11,936 nucleotides of DNA from Lactobacillus sp. UBA5815 (GTDB taxonomy: Bacteria > Bacillota > Bacilli > Lactobacillales > Lactobacillaceae): contig DICX01000055.1 in NCBI GenBank assembly GCA_002417825.1, positions 1 to 11,936 on the forward strand. Reading direction: 5' to 3'. Every line of letters starts with the position of its first letter. Position 1 is the stretch's first letter. The position numbers and the translations under genes were made by a program. The notes under the pieces are model-generated. The model made no database searches, was not told the DNA's origin, and saw nothing but the letters and a program-made list of their open reading frames with translations. Positions 1-6,995 of the stretch are shown here, one piece after another.

Positions 1-380
1 ACACGTTCGTGATAATTTTTGCCGTTTTTTCCTGGATAACGCTTGGGACTGATTTCGATGAACGAGTCTGCCAAGATGAGACAACGCTGGCGTGCAAAGC
101 TATCGTCCCATAGCGAAGGCTGCTTTTCATAAAAACGCTCTACCCGTGCATTGACCAAGACTTTTTGCGGCTCAAAAGGGTTTTTGTACCCCCAATGTTT
201 GACTTGCAGCTGCAAACGGTGATCTTGGTAAAGCAGGACAGGGACGAGGTGATCAGGCCAAACATCTTGACCTGCTTGCCATGGTGAGGGATCGAAAGCT
301 GCAAAATCAACGGGTAGTTTGAGATCTGTCAATGTTTTTTGAACTTGAGGCCAAGAGGGCCATTGAAATTGATGACACAT
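1..380 (-). CDS. SRAP family protein (HMCES/YedK-like abasic-site DNA-protein crosslinker), partial
   Basis: The minus-strand frame opens with ATG at 380 and stays open to the window edge, giving the first 126 residues; the C-terminal part lies outside. SRAP proteins bind abasic sites in single-stranded DNA and crosslink to them through Cys2 once the initiator Met is removed. The protein begins Met-Cys-His-Gln-Phe, so Cys2 is present. An Asn-Ala-Arg-Val-Glu motif lies at about residues 77-81. An Arg-Cys-Leu-Ile-Leu-Ala-Asp-Ser-Phe-Ile-Glu stretch at 99-109 matches the family segment that carries the active-site Glu. The later active-site His is beyond the edge. A purine-rich site (AAGGGA) precedes the start by about 8 bases. 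The gene is divergent from trpS. The MCHQF start and SFIE segment differ from the common MCGR and G(F/Y)EW forms, suggesting a divergent branch. The family call is fairly sure; the activity is inferred. Confidence 0.85.
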   Translation of the reverse strand, partial: MCHQFQWPSWPQVQKTLTDLKLPVDFAAFDPSPWQAGQDVWPDHLVPVLLYQDHRLQLQVKHWGYKNPFEPQKVLVNARVERFYEKQPSLWDDSFARQRCLILADSFIEISPKRYPGKNGKNYHER

Positions 381-435
381 GTCTTCTTCCCTTCTAACGA
401 TGCTGTGACGGTCTTTATTCATGATACGAGTCATG

Positions 436-466
436 TTGAGATCCGTGTTATACTGAACATTATAAG
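436..466 (+). promoter_or_regulatory. Candidate promoter of trpS
   Basis: A TTGAGA box (436-441) and a TATAAG box (461-466) are 19 bases apart, slightly long for a sigma-A promoter. A TATACT at 449-454 is an alternative -10 without a convincing -35. The space to trpS is about 75 bases, too short for a T-box leader, and no T-box consensus is present. Confidence 0.3.
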
Positions 467-476
467 AAATTTGCAA
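447..476 (-). promoter_or_regulatory. Candidate promoter of the SRAP gene
   Basis: On the minus strand a TTGCAA -35-like box (471-476) and a TATAAC -10-like box (447-452) are separated by 18 bases, about 65-70 bases upstream of the SRAP start. A perfect TATAAT also occurs on this strand at 459-464 but lacks a good -35. No LexA-type operator was seen here, so SOS control is not supported by the sequence. Confidence 0.35.
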
Positions 477-542
477 AGCGCGGCCAAATTCTTCGACCGC
501 CGGATGAAAATTGAGATCAAATTATAAAGGAGTACGATTCGA

Positions 543-1562
543 ATGACAAAAAAAATCGTTTTGACTGGTGATCGGCCAACGGGAAAGCTTCATATCGGTC
601 ATTATATCGGTTCTTTGAAAAACCGGGTAAAGATGCAGGATTCTGGTGATTATGAAACTTTCGTCATGATCGCAGACACGCAGGCATTGACAGATAACGC
701 ACGTGATCCGGAAAAGATCCGCCGCAGCTTGATCGAAGTCGCTTTGGACTATCTAGCAGTCGGCCTTGATCCGAAAAAATCGACGATCTTCGTTCAATCA
801 CAGATCCCGGCTTTGTTCGAACTGACGAGTTACTACATGGACCTGGTAACGGTTGCCCGTTTGGAACGCAATCCAACGGTCAAAAACGAGATTCGGCAAA
901 AACAGTTTCAAGACAGTGTTCCGGCAGGATTTTTAGCGTATCCGGTTTCTCAAGCTGCAGATATCACCGCTTTCAAAGCAAGCGTCGTTCCAGTCGGCGA
1001 TGATCAAGAACCGGTTTTGGAACAAACGCGCGAGATCGTCAGAACGTTCAATCGCTTGTATCACTGCGACTTGCTGGTCGAACCTGAAGGCTATTTCCCG
1101 CCAAAAGGACAAGGACGTCTTCCAGGTCTTGATGGCAATGAAAAGATGTCGAAGTCATTAGGAAACGCGATCTATCTGTCGGATGACACCAAGACGATCG
1201 AGAAGAAAGTCATGTCGATGTACACCGACCCAGATCACGTTCACGTCCAAGATCCAGGCAAGGTCGAGGGCAACACGGTCTTCACGTATTTGGACATCTT
1301 CAGCTCCGATCAGGCACAAGTTCAAGAACTGAAAGCCCAATATCAAAAAGGCGGCTTGGGGGATGTTAAGATCAAACGCCTCTTGAATCAGATCCTTCAA
1401 GACGAACTCGCCCCGATCCGCGAGCGGCGCCAAGCATTCGCCAAACATCCAGATGACGTCTACGAAATGCTCAAGGAAGGATCCCAAAAAGCCAATCAAG
1501 TGGCCAATGAAACCCTCAAGCAGGTTCGTGACGCAATCGGGTTCAATTATTTCGATAAGTAA
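543..1562 (+). CDS. trpS: Tryptophanyl-tRNA synthetase (class I)
   Basis: TrpRS activates tryptophan with ATP and charges tRNA-Trp in the cytoplasm. The 339-residue product has the usual length for a bacterial TrpRS. The class I HIGH motif is perfect (His-Ile-Gly-His at 17-20, preceded by GDRPTGKL), and the KMSKS loop is perfect at 201-205. The Rossmann segment between them has the expected TrpRS pattern, including the GDDQEP stretch near 152-157. The ATG at 543 has an AAAGGAG site about 9-10 bases upstream (526-532). It is the first gene of a plus-strand series: the deaminase gene starts 69 bases downstream with no terminator between, so cotranscription is likely. No T-box leader is visible, so control by uncharged tRNA is not supported. 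Some lactobacilli may carry a second TrpRS, which cannot be judged here. Confidence 0.97.
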   Translation: MTKKIVLTGDRPTGKLHIGHYIGSLKNRVKMQDSGDYETFVMIADTQALTDNARDPEKIRRSLIEVALDYLAVGLDPKKSTIFVQSQIPALFELTSYYMDLVTVARLERNPTVKNEIRQKQFQDSVPAGFLAYPVSQAADITAFKASVVPVGDDQEPVLEQTREIVRTFNRLYHCDLLVEPEGYFPPKGQGRLPGLDGNEKMSKSLGNAIYLSDDTKTIEKKVMSMYTDPDHVHVQDPGKVEGNTVFTYLDIFSSDQAQVQELKAQYQKGGLGDVKIKRLLNQILQDELAPIRERRQAFAKHPDDVYEMLKEGSQKANQVANETLKQVRDAIGFNYFDK

Positions 1563-1631
1563 AAGCATGATTTCAAAATAGCTAAATTTTAAGAGACCAA
1601 ATCTAGAAAGCAGAAAAAAGGAGAGATCGAC

Positions 1632-2114
1632 ATGCATGACCGGATTCCTTGGCCACAATATTTTATGATGCAGGCGCTCGTCATCGCACAGCGCTCGACA
1701 TGTAACCGGGCGCTGGTCGGAAGCGTCTTAGTGAAAAACGAGCGTGTGATCGGCACCGGCTACAATGGTTCTGTGAGCGGTGAACCGCATTGTGACGATG
1801 TGGGGCATCAAATGGTGGATGGTCACTGTGTCCGAACGATCCACGCTGAGATGAACACGCTGATCCAATGTGCTAAAAACGGCATCTCGACAGAGGGAAC
1901 GGAAATCTTCGTGACCTATTTTCCTTGCTATAACTGTACGAAGTGTCTCGTTCAAGCAGGTATCAAGAAAATCAATTATTACTATGATTATCATGACAAC
2001 CCATTGGCATTGGAACTTTTGTCTCATGAGAAGATCCCTGTCGTTCAGGTAAAGTTGCAAAAGAAGTATCTGGATTCTCTTTATCAAAGGCTGAGATCGG
2101 ATGAGCAAGATTAA
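1632..2114 (+). CDS. comEB: dCMP deaminase family protein (ComEB-like)
   Basis: This 160-residue protein belongs to the zinc-dependent cytidine/deoxycytidylate deaminase fold. dCMP deaminases convert dCMP to dUMP, feeding dTTP synthesis. The catalytic zinc site is intact: His-Ala-Glu-Met-Asn at 71-75 supplies the His ligand and the proton-shuttling Glu73, and Pro-Cys-Tyr-Asn-Cys at 98-102 supplies Cys99 and Cys102. Family-typical Cys and His residues in the insert before HAE (His53, Cys54, His65, Cys66) suggest a second metal site, as in other dCMP deaminases. AAGGAG lies at 1617-1622, about 9 bases before the ATG. The ComEB name comes from linkage to competence genes in Bacillus; no comEA or comEC is seen here, so a role in DNA uptake is not implied. 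Its end overlaps the next gene by 14 bases, which indicates an operon and translational coupling. Confidence 0.9.
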   Translation: MHDRIPWPQYFMMQALVIAQRSTCNRALVGSVLVKNERVIGTGYNGSVSGEPHCDDVGHQMVDGHCVRTIHAEMNTLIQCAKNGISTEGTEIFVTYFPCYNCTKCLVQAGIKKINYYYDYHDNPLALELLSHEKIPVVQVKLQKKYLDSLYQRLRSDEQD

Positions 2115-2700
2115 AAAATGGCCATTGAGTTTGGCGATGGTTGCTCTTTGGCTGCTATTGAGCGGTGCGACGCCGTCTTTCGTTCAAGATGAGGCTCAAA
2201 TTTTGACGCCGGCAACGCGGCTTTTGATCCAAGAGAAAAATGAACGCTACCAGAAACGTCATGAACCGGTACGCTTAATCGTCAAGACAGTTCATCGACT
2301 GACTCTGAAAGCTTCCAAGTTTAAACCGGCAGCTAAAACGGTCATCATCGCGGTAGGGCAAAAAGGAAAAAAGCGCAACGTTCGCTTGTTCGTTTCCTCA
2401 GATTTGAAGCGGATTTTGACGCCAACGTTCTGTGATGCCCTGATCCAGTCCAAAGTCACGGCACTACGCAGTCAGGATCGTACAACATTCAATGATGGCT
2501 TGAAATTCGTTTTCAAAGCTTGTGCGACGAAGATCGATCAGGCTTATTCGTATCCGAAAGATCGTCAGACCGATTTGGACACCGATACGATGTCGCAGAT
2601 CGAACACCCACGCCGCGTCACGCTGCCGATGGCACTGCTGATCGGCGTTTTAGTGATGGTCTTATTGGGCTGGTTAAAAAAACAGCGGCAAAAGGGTTGA
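2101..2700 (+). CDS. Membrane-anchored protein with an extracytoplasmic TPM-like domain
   Basis: The 199-residue product has a signal or anchor segment at about 7-24 after a Lys-rich start (MSKIKKW), an external domain of about 150 residues, a second membrane helix near 175-192, and a short basic tail (KKQRQKG). The sequence after the signal (Val-Gln-Asp-Glu-Ala-Gln-Ile-Leu-Thr, about 28-36) resembles the start of TPM (TLP18.3/Psb32/MOLO-1) domains, which typically read V-x-D-x-A-x-x-L and are found in exported proteins of poorly known role. Only one domain is present, and no Gly-rich tail follows. The ATG at 2101 overlaps the deaminase gene by 14 bases, with AAAGG about 9 bases upstream, so it is probably coupled to it. 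The domain call is from pattern memory and is moderate; the topology is clear. The function is unknown. Confidence 0.65.
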   Translation: MSKIKKWPLSLAMVALWLLLSGATPSFVQDEAQILTPATRLLIQEKNERYQKRHEPVRLIVKTVHRLTLKASKFKPAAKTVIIAVGQKGKKRNVRLFVSSDLKRILTPTFCDALIQSKVTALRSQDRTTFNDGLKFVFKACATKIDQAYSYPKDRQTDLDTDTMSQIEHPRRVTLPMALLIGVLVMVLLGWLKKQRQKG

Positions 2701-2731
2701 CGAATCTTCTTTTAGCCGTTACAGTTACAAT
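2697..2731 (+). promoter_or_regulatory. Candidate promoter of the M-box/mgtA transcript
   Basis: TTGACG (2697-2702), overlapping the stop codon of the preceding gene, is followed 17 bases later by TACAGT (2720-2725). The better -10 TACAAT (2726-2731) is 23 bases away, which is too far. No terminator separates the upstream operon from this point, so read-through into the riboswitch is also possible. Confidence 0.35.
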
Positions 2732-2754
2732 GTAATTGAATCAAAGAGCAAATA

Positions 2755-2925
2755 AACTGTTAGGTGAGACTCCTACGTGAATACATGCTATCGCCCAGCA
2801 ACATCTAGAGATGCCAACGGGTCAAACAGGAATCGTCGAGTTAAGGCGTTACCCAGATAGCTAGTCGTGTATTGTACTTACGTCACGTAGTGTTAAAGCT
2901 GAACGACTAGTACGGAAGTCTTCGC
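2755..2925 (+). ncRNA. M-box (ykoK leader) magnesium riboswitch aptamer
   Basis: The leader carries the conserved blocks of the M-box in order: GTTAGGTGAGACTCCTA near 2759-2775, a CGCCCA block near 2792, GATGCCAACGGGTCAA near 2810-2825, a TCGAGTTAAGGCGTTA block near 2834-2849, and AGTGTTAAAGCT near 2889-2900. The spacing of about 165-170 bases fits the family. It is followed at once by an intrinsic terminator and then by mgtA. In this class Mg2+ binding compacts the aptamer and favours termination, so the importer is expressed when Mg2+ is low. Edges are approximate because I did not fold the RNA. Confidence 0.88.
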
Positions 2926-2926
2926 A

Positions 2927-2962
2927 AAAGAGACCCTGCAGTTTTGGCAGGGCCTCTTTTTG
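2927..2962 (+). terminator. Riboswitch-controlled intrinsic terminator before mgtA
   Basis: The stem AAAAGAG-A-CCCTGC pairs with GCAGGG-C-CTCTTTT, with one A/C mismatch and a loop of about 7 bases, and the 3' side runs into a T-rich tract. It lies between the M-box aptamer and the mgtA ribosome binding site, as expected for the expression platform. Confidence 0.85.
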
Positions 2963-2997
2963 TTTGTTTGCCGTGTGTTTTTAGAAAGGATTGTCAA

Positions 2998-5694
2998 ATG
3001 TTGAAGATTACGCCGCCAGGCAAAAAACAAAACCCGACGAACACGGAATTGGTGCGTCAGATCGCTTTAGAAACGAAAACCAATACACTACAACGATTTA
3101 AGACGACCAATAAGGGATTAACGACGAAACAAGCAGAAGCTTCTCGTGAAAAATATGGTGCTAATGAGATCGCACATAAGCGCCAATCAAAAGGAGCCAT
3201 TTTATTCGAGGCGTTCATGACGCCTTTCACGGTCGTTTTATTGGTTTTGGCCGTGTTGTCGCTTTTAACGAACTATATCTTCGTTCCTGCGGGCCAAAAA
3301 GACTTGAGCACTGTGCTCATCATGATCGTCATGGTCTTGATCTCTGGATTGACGAGTTTCGTTCAAAACGTCCGCACGAACGATGCTGTCGAATCATTGC
3401 TCCACATGGTTTCTATCACGACGAATATCACGCGTGATGGCAAAGATCAAGAGCTGCCGACTTCTGAAGTGGTCGTCGGCGACATCATCAATATCGCCGC
3501 AGGCGACATGGTACCTGCTGATATGCGTCTCTTGACGTCTAAAGACTTGTTCTGTTCTTCCAGTTCTCTGAACGGCGAGTCGAGTCCGACCGAAAAGATC
3601 GCGAATGCGACACCAGATGAAGATGAACTCAGCTCTTACTTGGATTATCCGAACGTCGTCTACGAAGGGACGACGATCGTTTCCGGCTCAGGAACCGGCG
3701 TCGTTTTTGCCATCGGCAACAAGACAGCTTTTGGCAAACTGGCACAAGACATTTCCAATACGCAAGTCAAAGAAACGGCTTTTGATGCAGGAATCAAAGA
3801 CGTGTCCAAACTGCTCTTGACGATGACCGCGGTCATCGCACCGCTCGTTTTCTTGATCAACGGCTTGACGAAAGGCAACTGGCTGGATGCTTTGATATTC
3901 GCGATTGCGACGGCGGTCGGATTGACGCCTGAAATGCTGCCGGTGATCGTGACGTCGAACTTAGTCAAAGGTTCGTTAGAGATGTCCAAGCATGGCACGA
4001 TCGTCAAAAAGATGAACTCGATTCAAAATTTTGGCTCTGCGGATATCCTGTGTACGGACAAGACGGGGACTTTGACGCAAGATCAAGTCGTCTTGGAGCG
4101 TCACTACGACTTGCAGCTGACGGAAAGACCCGAAGTCTTGCAGATGGCTTATTTGAACAGCTATTATCAGACAGGGATGAAAGACCTGATCGATAAAGCG
4201 GTCATCGATGCTGCGGGGGATGAACTGGACGTCAACCAGATTCAGCTGGATTACAGCAAAGTCGATGAGATCCCGTTCGATTTCACGCGGCGCCGGATGA
4301 GCGTCGTCGTCGAAAATGCTGACCAAAAACACGGTGAACATCTCTTGGTGACGAAAGGCGCTGCTGAAGAGATGTTGGCAGTTTCAAATCGTGTTGAGAT
4401 CAATGGGGAGATTCAGCCTTTGACGAAAGAACGCCATGACAAGATCATGGCACAGATCGACGACATGAACTCCGACGGACTGCGTGTGATCGTCCTTGCC
4501 TACAAGACTGATCCAGCACCTGTCGGTCAATTCTCCGTTGCAGACGAAAAAGATTTGATCGTCGTCGGGTTCTTGGCTTTCTTGGATCCGCCAAAAGAAA
4601 GTGCCCGCGAAGCATTAGCCAATCTGAAGCGCGATGGCATCACCGTCAAGATCTTGACGGGTGACAATGAAGCCGTGACGCGTGCGGTTGGCTTGAAAGT
4701 CGGTTTGAACGTCGACACGGTTTATTCTGGACGTGACTTGGAAGGAAAGAGCGACCAAGAACTGGCTAAGATGGTTGAAGAAAGCAACATCTTCGTCAAG
4801 CTCTCGCCAGAATTGAAGACGAAGATCATCGAAATCTTGAAGAAAAATGGTCATACCGTCGGTTATATGGGGGACGGCATCAACGATGCTCCTGCTATGA
4901 AAGCAGCAGACGTGTCGATCTCAGTAGATACGGCCGTCGATATCGCCAAAGAATCTGCAGACATCATCTTGCTGCATAAAGATCTGCGTATTTTGGAAAA
5001 TGGCGTGCGGATCGGTCGGAAAGTCTTCGGCAACACGATGAAATATATCAAGATCACGTTGAGCTCGAACTTCGGCAATATCTTGTCGATCCTTGTAGCT
5101 TCGTCGTTCTTACCGTTCCTGCCGATGCTGCCATTACAGTTGCTGATCCTGGATCTGCTTTATGGCACGAGCTGTCTATCGATCCCATTTGACAAAATGT
5201 CACCACGATATTTGGAAGTACCACGGACTTGGAGCACGAAGAAATTGCCAAAATTCATGCTGTATTTTGGCCCAACCTCTTCAATCTTCGATATCATCAC
5301 GTTCGGCTTGCTTTTCTTCGTCGTTTGTCCACAATTGGTCGGCGGTCAATGGGGACATCTGAGTGCCGCACAAACGATAGCTTTCATCGCCATCTTCCAT
5401 ACAGGCTGGTTCATCGAATCGCTTTGGACACAAGAAATGGTGATCCATGCGCTGCGTGATGAGAAAGTCCCGTTCATTGGCCAGCGTGCGACGACCGCTG
5501 TCGTTTTGAGCACGTTCGGCGCTGGAATCATCGGAACGCTGCTGCCATACAATGCAACTTTAGCGAAGGCTTTGAGCTTTGGCCCGATGAACGGCAGCTA
5601 CTTGTTGATGGTTTTGGGATTGTTGATCGTTTACATCTTACTGACAAGCGTGGTCAAGAGAGCTTATTTGAAGCATGAAGAATTTTTGATTTAG
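2998..5694 (+). CDS. mgtA: Magnesium-importing P-type ATPase (type IIIB)
   Basis: MgtA uses ATP to move Mg2+ inward across the cytoplasmic membrane. The 898-residue product has the full P-type layout. The actuator domain lies at about 145-260. Phosphorylation occurs at Asp354 in Asp-Lys-Thr-Gly-Thr-Leu-Thr. The nucleotide-binding domain includes a Lys-Gly-Ala motif, followed by Thr-Gly-Asp-Asn (554-557) and Gly-Asp-Gly-Ile-Asn-Asp-Ala-Pro (625-632). Membrane helices flank these. The Thr-Pro-Glu-Met-Leu-Pro motif near 310-315 is typical of MgtA/MgtB and sets it apart from Ca2+ or Na+ pumps. The ATG at 2998 was chosen because AGAAAGGA lies about 9 bases upstream. An in-frame TTG at 2944 would start inside the riboswitch terminator and is rejected. 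The upstream M-box supports Mg2+ as substrate and repression at high Mg2+. A bidirectional terminator follows. Confidence 0.95.
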   Translation: MLKITPPGKKQNPTNTELVRQIALETKTNTLQRFKTTNKGLTTKQAEASREKYGANEIAHKRQSKGAILFEAFMTPFTVVLLVLAVLSLLTNYIFVPAGQKDLSTVLIMIVMVLISGLTSFVQNVRTNDAVESLLHMVSITTNITRDGKDQELPTSEVVVGDIINIAAGDMVPADMRLLTSKDLFCSSSSLNGESSPTEKIANATPDEDELSSYLDYPNVVYEGTTIVSGSGTGVVFAIGNKTAFGKLAQDISNTQVKETAFDAGIKDVSKLLLTMTAVIAPLVFLINGLTKGNWLDALIFAIATAVGLTPEMLPVIVTSNLVKGSLEMSKHGTIVKKMNSIQNFGSADILCTDKTGTLTQDQVVLERHYDLQLTERPEVLQMAYLNSYYQTGMKDLIDKAVIDAAGDELDVNQIQLDYSKVDEIPFDFTRRRMSVVVENADQKHGEHLLVTKGAAEEMLAVSNRVEINGEIQPLTKERHDKIMAQIDDMNSDGLRVIVLAYKTDPAPVGQFSVADEKDLIVVGFLAFLDPPKESAREALANLKRDGITVKILTGDNEAVTRAVGLKVGLNVDTVYSGRDLEGKSDQELAKMVEESNIFVKLSPELKTKIIEILKKNGHTVGYMGDGINDAPAMKAADVSISVDTAVDIAKESADIILLHKDLRILENGVRIGRKVFGNTMKYIKITLSSNFGNILSILVASSFLPFLPMLPLQLLILDLLYGTSCLSIPFDKMSPRYLEVPRTWSTKKLPKFMLYFGPTSSIFDIITFGLLFFVVCPQLVGGQWGHLSAAQTIAFIAIFHTGWFIESLWTQEMVIHALRDEKVPFIGQRATTAVVLSTFGAGIIGTLLPYNATLAKALSFGPMNGSYLLMVLGLLIVYILLTSVVKRAYLKHEEFLI

Positions 5695-5744
5695 GTCAAA
5701 AATGTACTTGGCTTTTTTAAAAACCGTGATTAATATTAAGCAAT

Positions 5745-5781
5745 AAAAAAGGGTCATTCTTGAAAAGAATGACCCTTTTTT
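5745..5781. terminator. Bidirectional intrinsic terminator after mgtA
   Basis: A near-perfect hairpin (AAAAAAGGGTCATTCT, a 4-base loop, then AAGAATGACCCTTTTTT) has an A-tract on one side and a T-tract on the other, so it can stop transcription from both directions. It ends mgtA on the plus strand and would end the decayed minus-strand gene at 5786. Confidence 0.93.
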
Positions 5782-5785
5782 GGAA

Positions 5786-5995
5786 TCAATGATGTTTCGC
5801 ATGTTTTAACACGAAATAGCAGCTTAGATTCACAATGATCAAAAGTGGCAGTTCAAACATGCAAAAGGTAGGAAGATAGAATGTGGAAGCCGCTACGATG
5901 AGTTGAAAAGCCCATCGCAATCAACACGATCAATAAGAAAAGTATCGTAAAAATCAACCAAAGTGCTAAGGGGCATTCCTTCTTTCAAGAGGGGT
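5786..5995 (-). pseudogene. Frameshifted remnant of a small two-helix membrane protein gene
   Basis: No intact frame exists here, but the minus strand holds two hydrophobic pieces in different frames. The first, near 5975-5900, reads Leu-Ala-Leu-Trp-Leu-Ile-Phe-Thr-Ile-Leu-Phe-Leu-Leu-Ile-Val-Leu-Ile-Ala-Met-Gly. The second, near 5884-5786, includes Phe-Glu-Leu-Pro-Leu-Leu-Ile-Ile-Val-Asn-Leu and ends with a basic His-rich tail and a stop just before the shared terminator. Joining them needs one frame change near 5885-5910, and a stop also interrupts the likely start region. This is what a decayed small membrane protein would look like; I cannot name the family. A 7-base inverted repeat (6006-6012 with 6023-6029) lies just upstream. 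Chance hydrophobic frames in AT-rich DNA are the main alternative. Confidence 0.4.
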
Positions 5996-6086
5996 GCATC
6001 GTTATTGATTGGAGATCATTGACCAATCATCACTATAAAGACAGATTGACACTGATTGCTATTCGCGTAAAGGCAGTTTTGGCTTT

Positions 6087-6174
6087 CAAGTTGATTTTCG
6101 TCATTGTGGGTAGCGGAAGCAGGAGATTTCATGATCGTTTAAGCCAAGTCATCTGTATTGGGAATTTATCTTGA
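6087..6174 (-). pseudogene. Scar of a second tag copy with internal deletions
   Basis: The stretch 6087-6139 matches the 3' end of the intact tag gene (7101-7153) at 50 of 53 positions. The next part, 6132-6167, matches tag 7234-7269 at 35 of 36. The two source blocks meet at an 8-base sequence (TGATCGTT) present at both 7146 and 7234, consistent with an 88-bp deletion between short direct repeats. A further 12 bases (6163-6174) match tag 7443-7454, joined at AATTT, which suggests a second deletion of about 178 bp; this part is short and less sure. One change turns a Gln codon into a stop. The scar and the intact gene share orientation and flank the crcB operon as direct repeats. Confidence 0.8.
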
Positions 6175-6189
6175 TCGTTAAGGATATAC

Positions 6190-6543
6190 TTACTTTAATG
6201 TTTTTCCAACTATTATTCCTAAGAATATTAATAGCAAGCCTAGTAAATAACTAGCTATCGCGTATGCAAATTCTAAACCATATTTATGAGTAAGATGGAA
6301 GTCGAGTAATTCAATATTCAAAGTAGAAAAAGTAGTATACCCACCTAAAAATCCTATGCCCCAAATCGAGTAAAGTGACGTACTTAATTTTTCACCAAAT
6401 AAAATTCCAAGTAAAAAAGAGCCACTTAAATTTATCAGTAAAGTTGACCATGGCCAAGTTGATTCGATTTTTAAAATTTTAGTAGTCATATAACGGCAAA
6501 CAGCACCGAGCGAAGAACCTAATCCAATCAGTACGAATATCAT
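6190..6543 (-). CDS. crcB2: Fluoride exporter subunit CrcB/Fluc (second of a pair)
   Basis: Fluc channels let fluoride leave the cytoplasm and work as dual-topology dimers. This 117-residue, four-helix protein carries the family signatures: Gly-x-x-Leu-Gly-Ala-Val-Cys-Arg-Tyr near 9-18, Asn-Leu-Ser-Gly-Ser-Phe near 38-43, and Gly-Gly-Tyr-Thr-Thr-Phe-Ser-Thr near 67-74. It starts with an ATG that overlaps the stop of the upstream crcB by four bases (ATGA), with GGGGGAG upstream, so the two are translationally coupled. Tandem, non-identical crcB genes commonly encode a heterodimer in which each subunit has one fixed orientation, and that is inferred here. Both genes are visibly more AT-rich than the trpS-mgtA block. 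No clear terminator follows. Confidence 0.93.
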   Translation of the reverse strand: MIFVLIGLGSSLGAVCRYMTTKILKIESTWPWSTLLINLSGSFLLGILFGEKLSTSLYSIWGIGFLGGYTTFSTLNIELLDFHLTHKYGLEFAYAIASYLLGLLLIFLGIIVGKTLK

Positions 6544-6935
6544 CTATTTTTCTCTCCCCCTTTTTGCAATATCCTTACCACATGATTTTCCAGCGTAATA
6601 CCTAAATATGTAAATATCCAACCACCCAAGATGCTTAAAGTCAGATAAATCAAAGCAACTGATAAGTTCTTGGTCAACAGCAATTTAATATTGTCCAGGC
6701 AAAAACTTGAAAATGTTGTAAAAGAGCCGATCAACCCCACTCTCAACCCCAAAGAAAGCCACTCAGCGGCATGAGCCTCGTACAAAAAAGATGTCAGAAA
6801 TCCCAATAAGAAGCACCCCGATAGGTTAACAATAATAGTCCCCCAAAAAGGAATATCGTTGCCAATAACGAAGCGTAACAAGCCTCCTATGGCGCCAAAA
6901 AAAATGATACTCAATAAAGCGCTAAGTTTATTCAA
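6540..6935 (-). CDS. crcB1: Fluoride exporter subunit CrcB/Fluc (first of a pair)
   Basis: The 131-residue product has four predicted helices and the Fluc motifs Gly-Ala-Ile-Gly-Gly-Leu-Leu-Arg-Phe (14-22), Asn-Leu-Ser-Gly-Cys-Phe (37-42) and Gly-Ser-Phe-Thr-Thr-Phe-Ser-Ser (70-77). The TTG at 6935 was chosen because a perfect AGGAGG (6945-6950) lies 9 bases upstream. Longer in-frame starts (TTG at 6980, ATG at 6956) fall within or next to the riboswitch terminator and have no ribosome binding site. It is the first gene of a two-gene operon under a fluoride riboswitch, which supports the function independently of the protein motifs. A short polar tail (KGGEKNR) ends the protein. The likely partner is the overlapping second crcB. 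Confidence 0.93.
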   Translation of the reverse strand: MNKLSALLSIIFFGAIGGLLRFVIGNDIPFWGTIIVNLSGCFLLGFLTSFLYEAHAAEWLSLGLRVGLIGSFTTFSSFCLDNIKLLLTKNLSVALIYLTLSILGGWIFTYLGITLENHVVRILQKGGEKNR

Positions 6936-6957
6936 ACTACTTTTCCTCCTAAACATC

Positions 6958-6995
6958 AAAAAAGACACCTGTCCAATCAATATTGGACAGGTGTC
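6958..6995 (-). terminator. Expression-platform terminator of the fluoride riboswitch
   Basis: On the minus strand a perfect 14-bp stem (GACACCTGTCCAAT with ATTGGACAGGTGTC) closes a 4-base loop and is followed by six T's. Its 5' arm contains the ACACC needed for the aptamer pseudoknot, so fluoride binding and terminator formation exclude each other, giving an ON switch. Confidence 0.93.

Noticed and set aside
339..527. Short plus-strand open frame upstream of trpS
   Set aside because: It crosses the start of the SRAP gene and the divergent promoter region, has no ribosome binding site and no protein-like pattern.
381..542. Possible T-box leader for trpS
   Set aside because: The space is too short and no T-box consensus or terminator/antiterminator pair is present.
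1158..1658. Long minus-strand frame opposite trpS
   Set aside because: It mirrors the trpS coding strand, lacks a ribosome binding site and has no recognisable domain.
2944..2997. N-terminal extension of mgtA from a TTG
   Set aside because: It begins within the riboswitch terminator, and a proper ribosome binding site precedes the ATG at 2998.
3605..5552. Several open frames on both strands within mgtA
   Set aside because: All are shadows of the mgtA frame without translation signals.
6006..6029. TGATTGG/CCAATCA hairpin as terminator of the crcB operon
   Set aside because: The stem is 7 bp with no T-tract on either strand.
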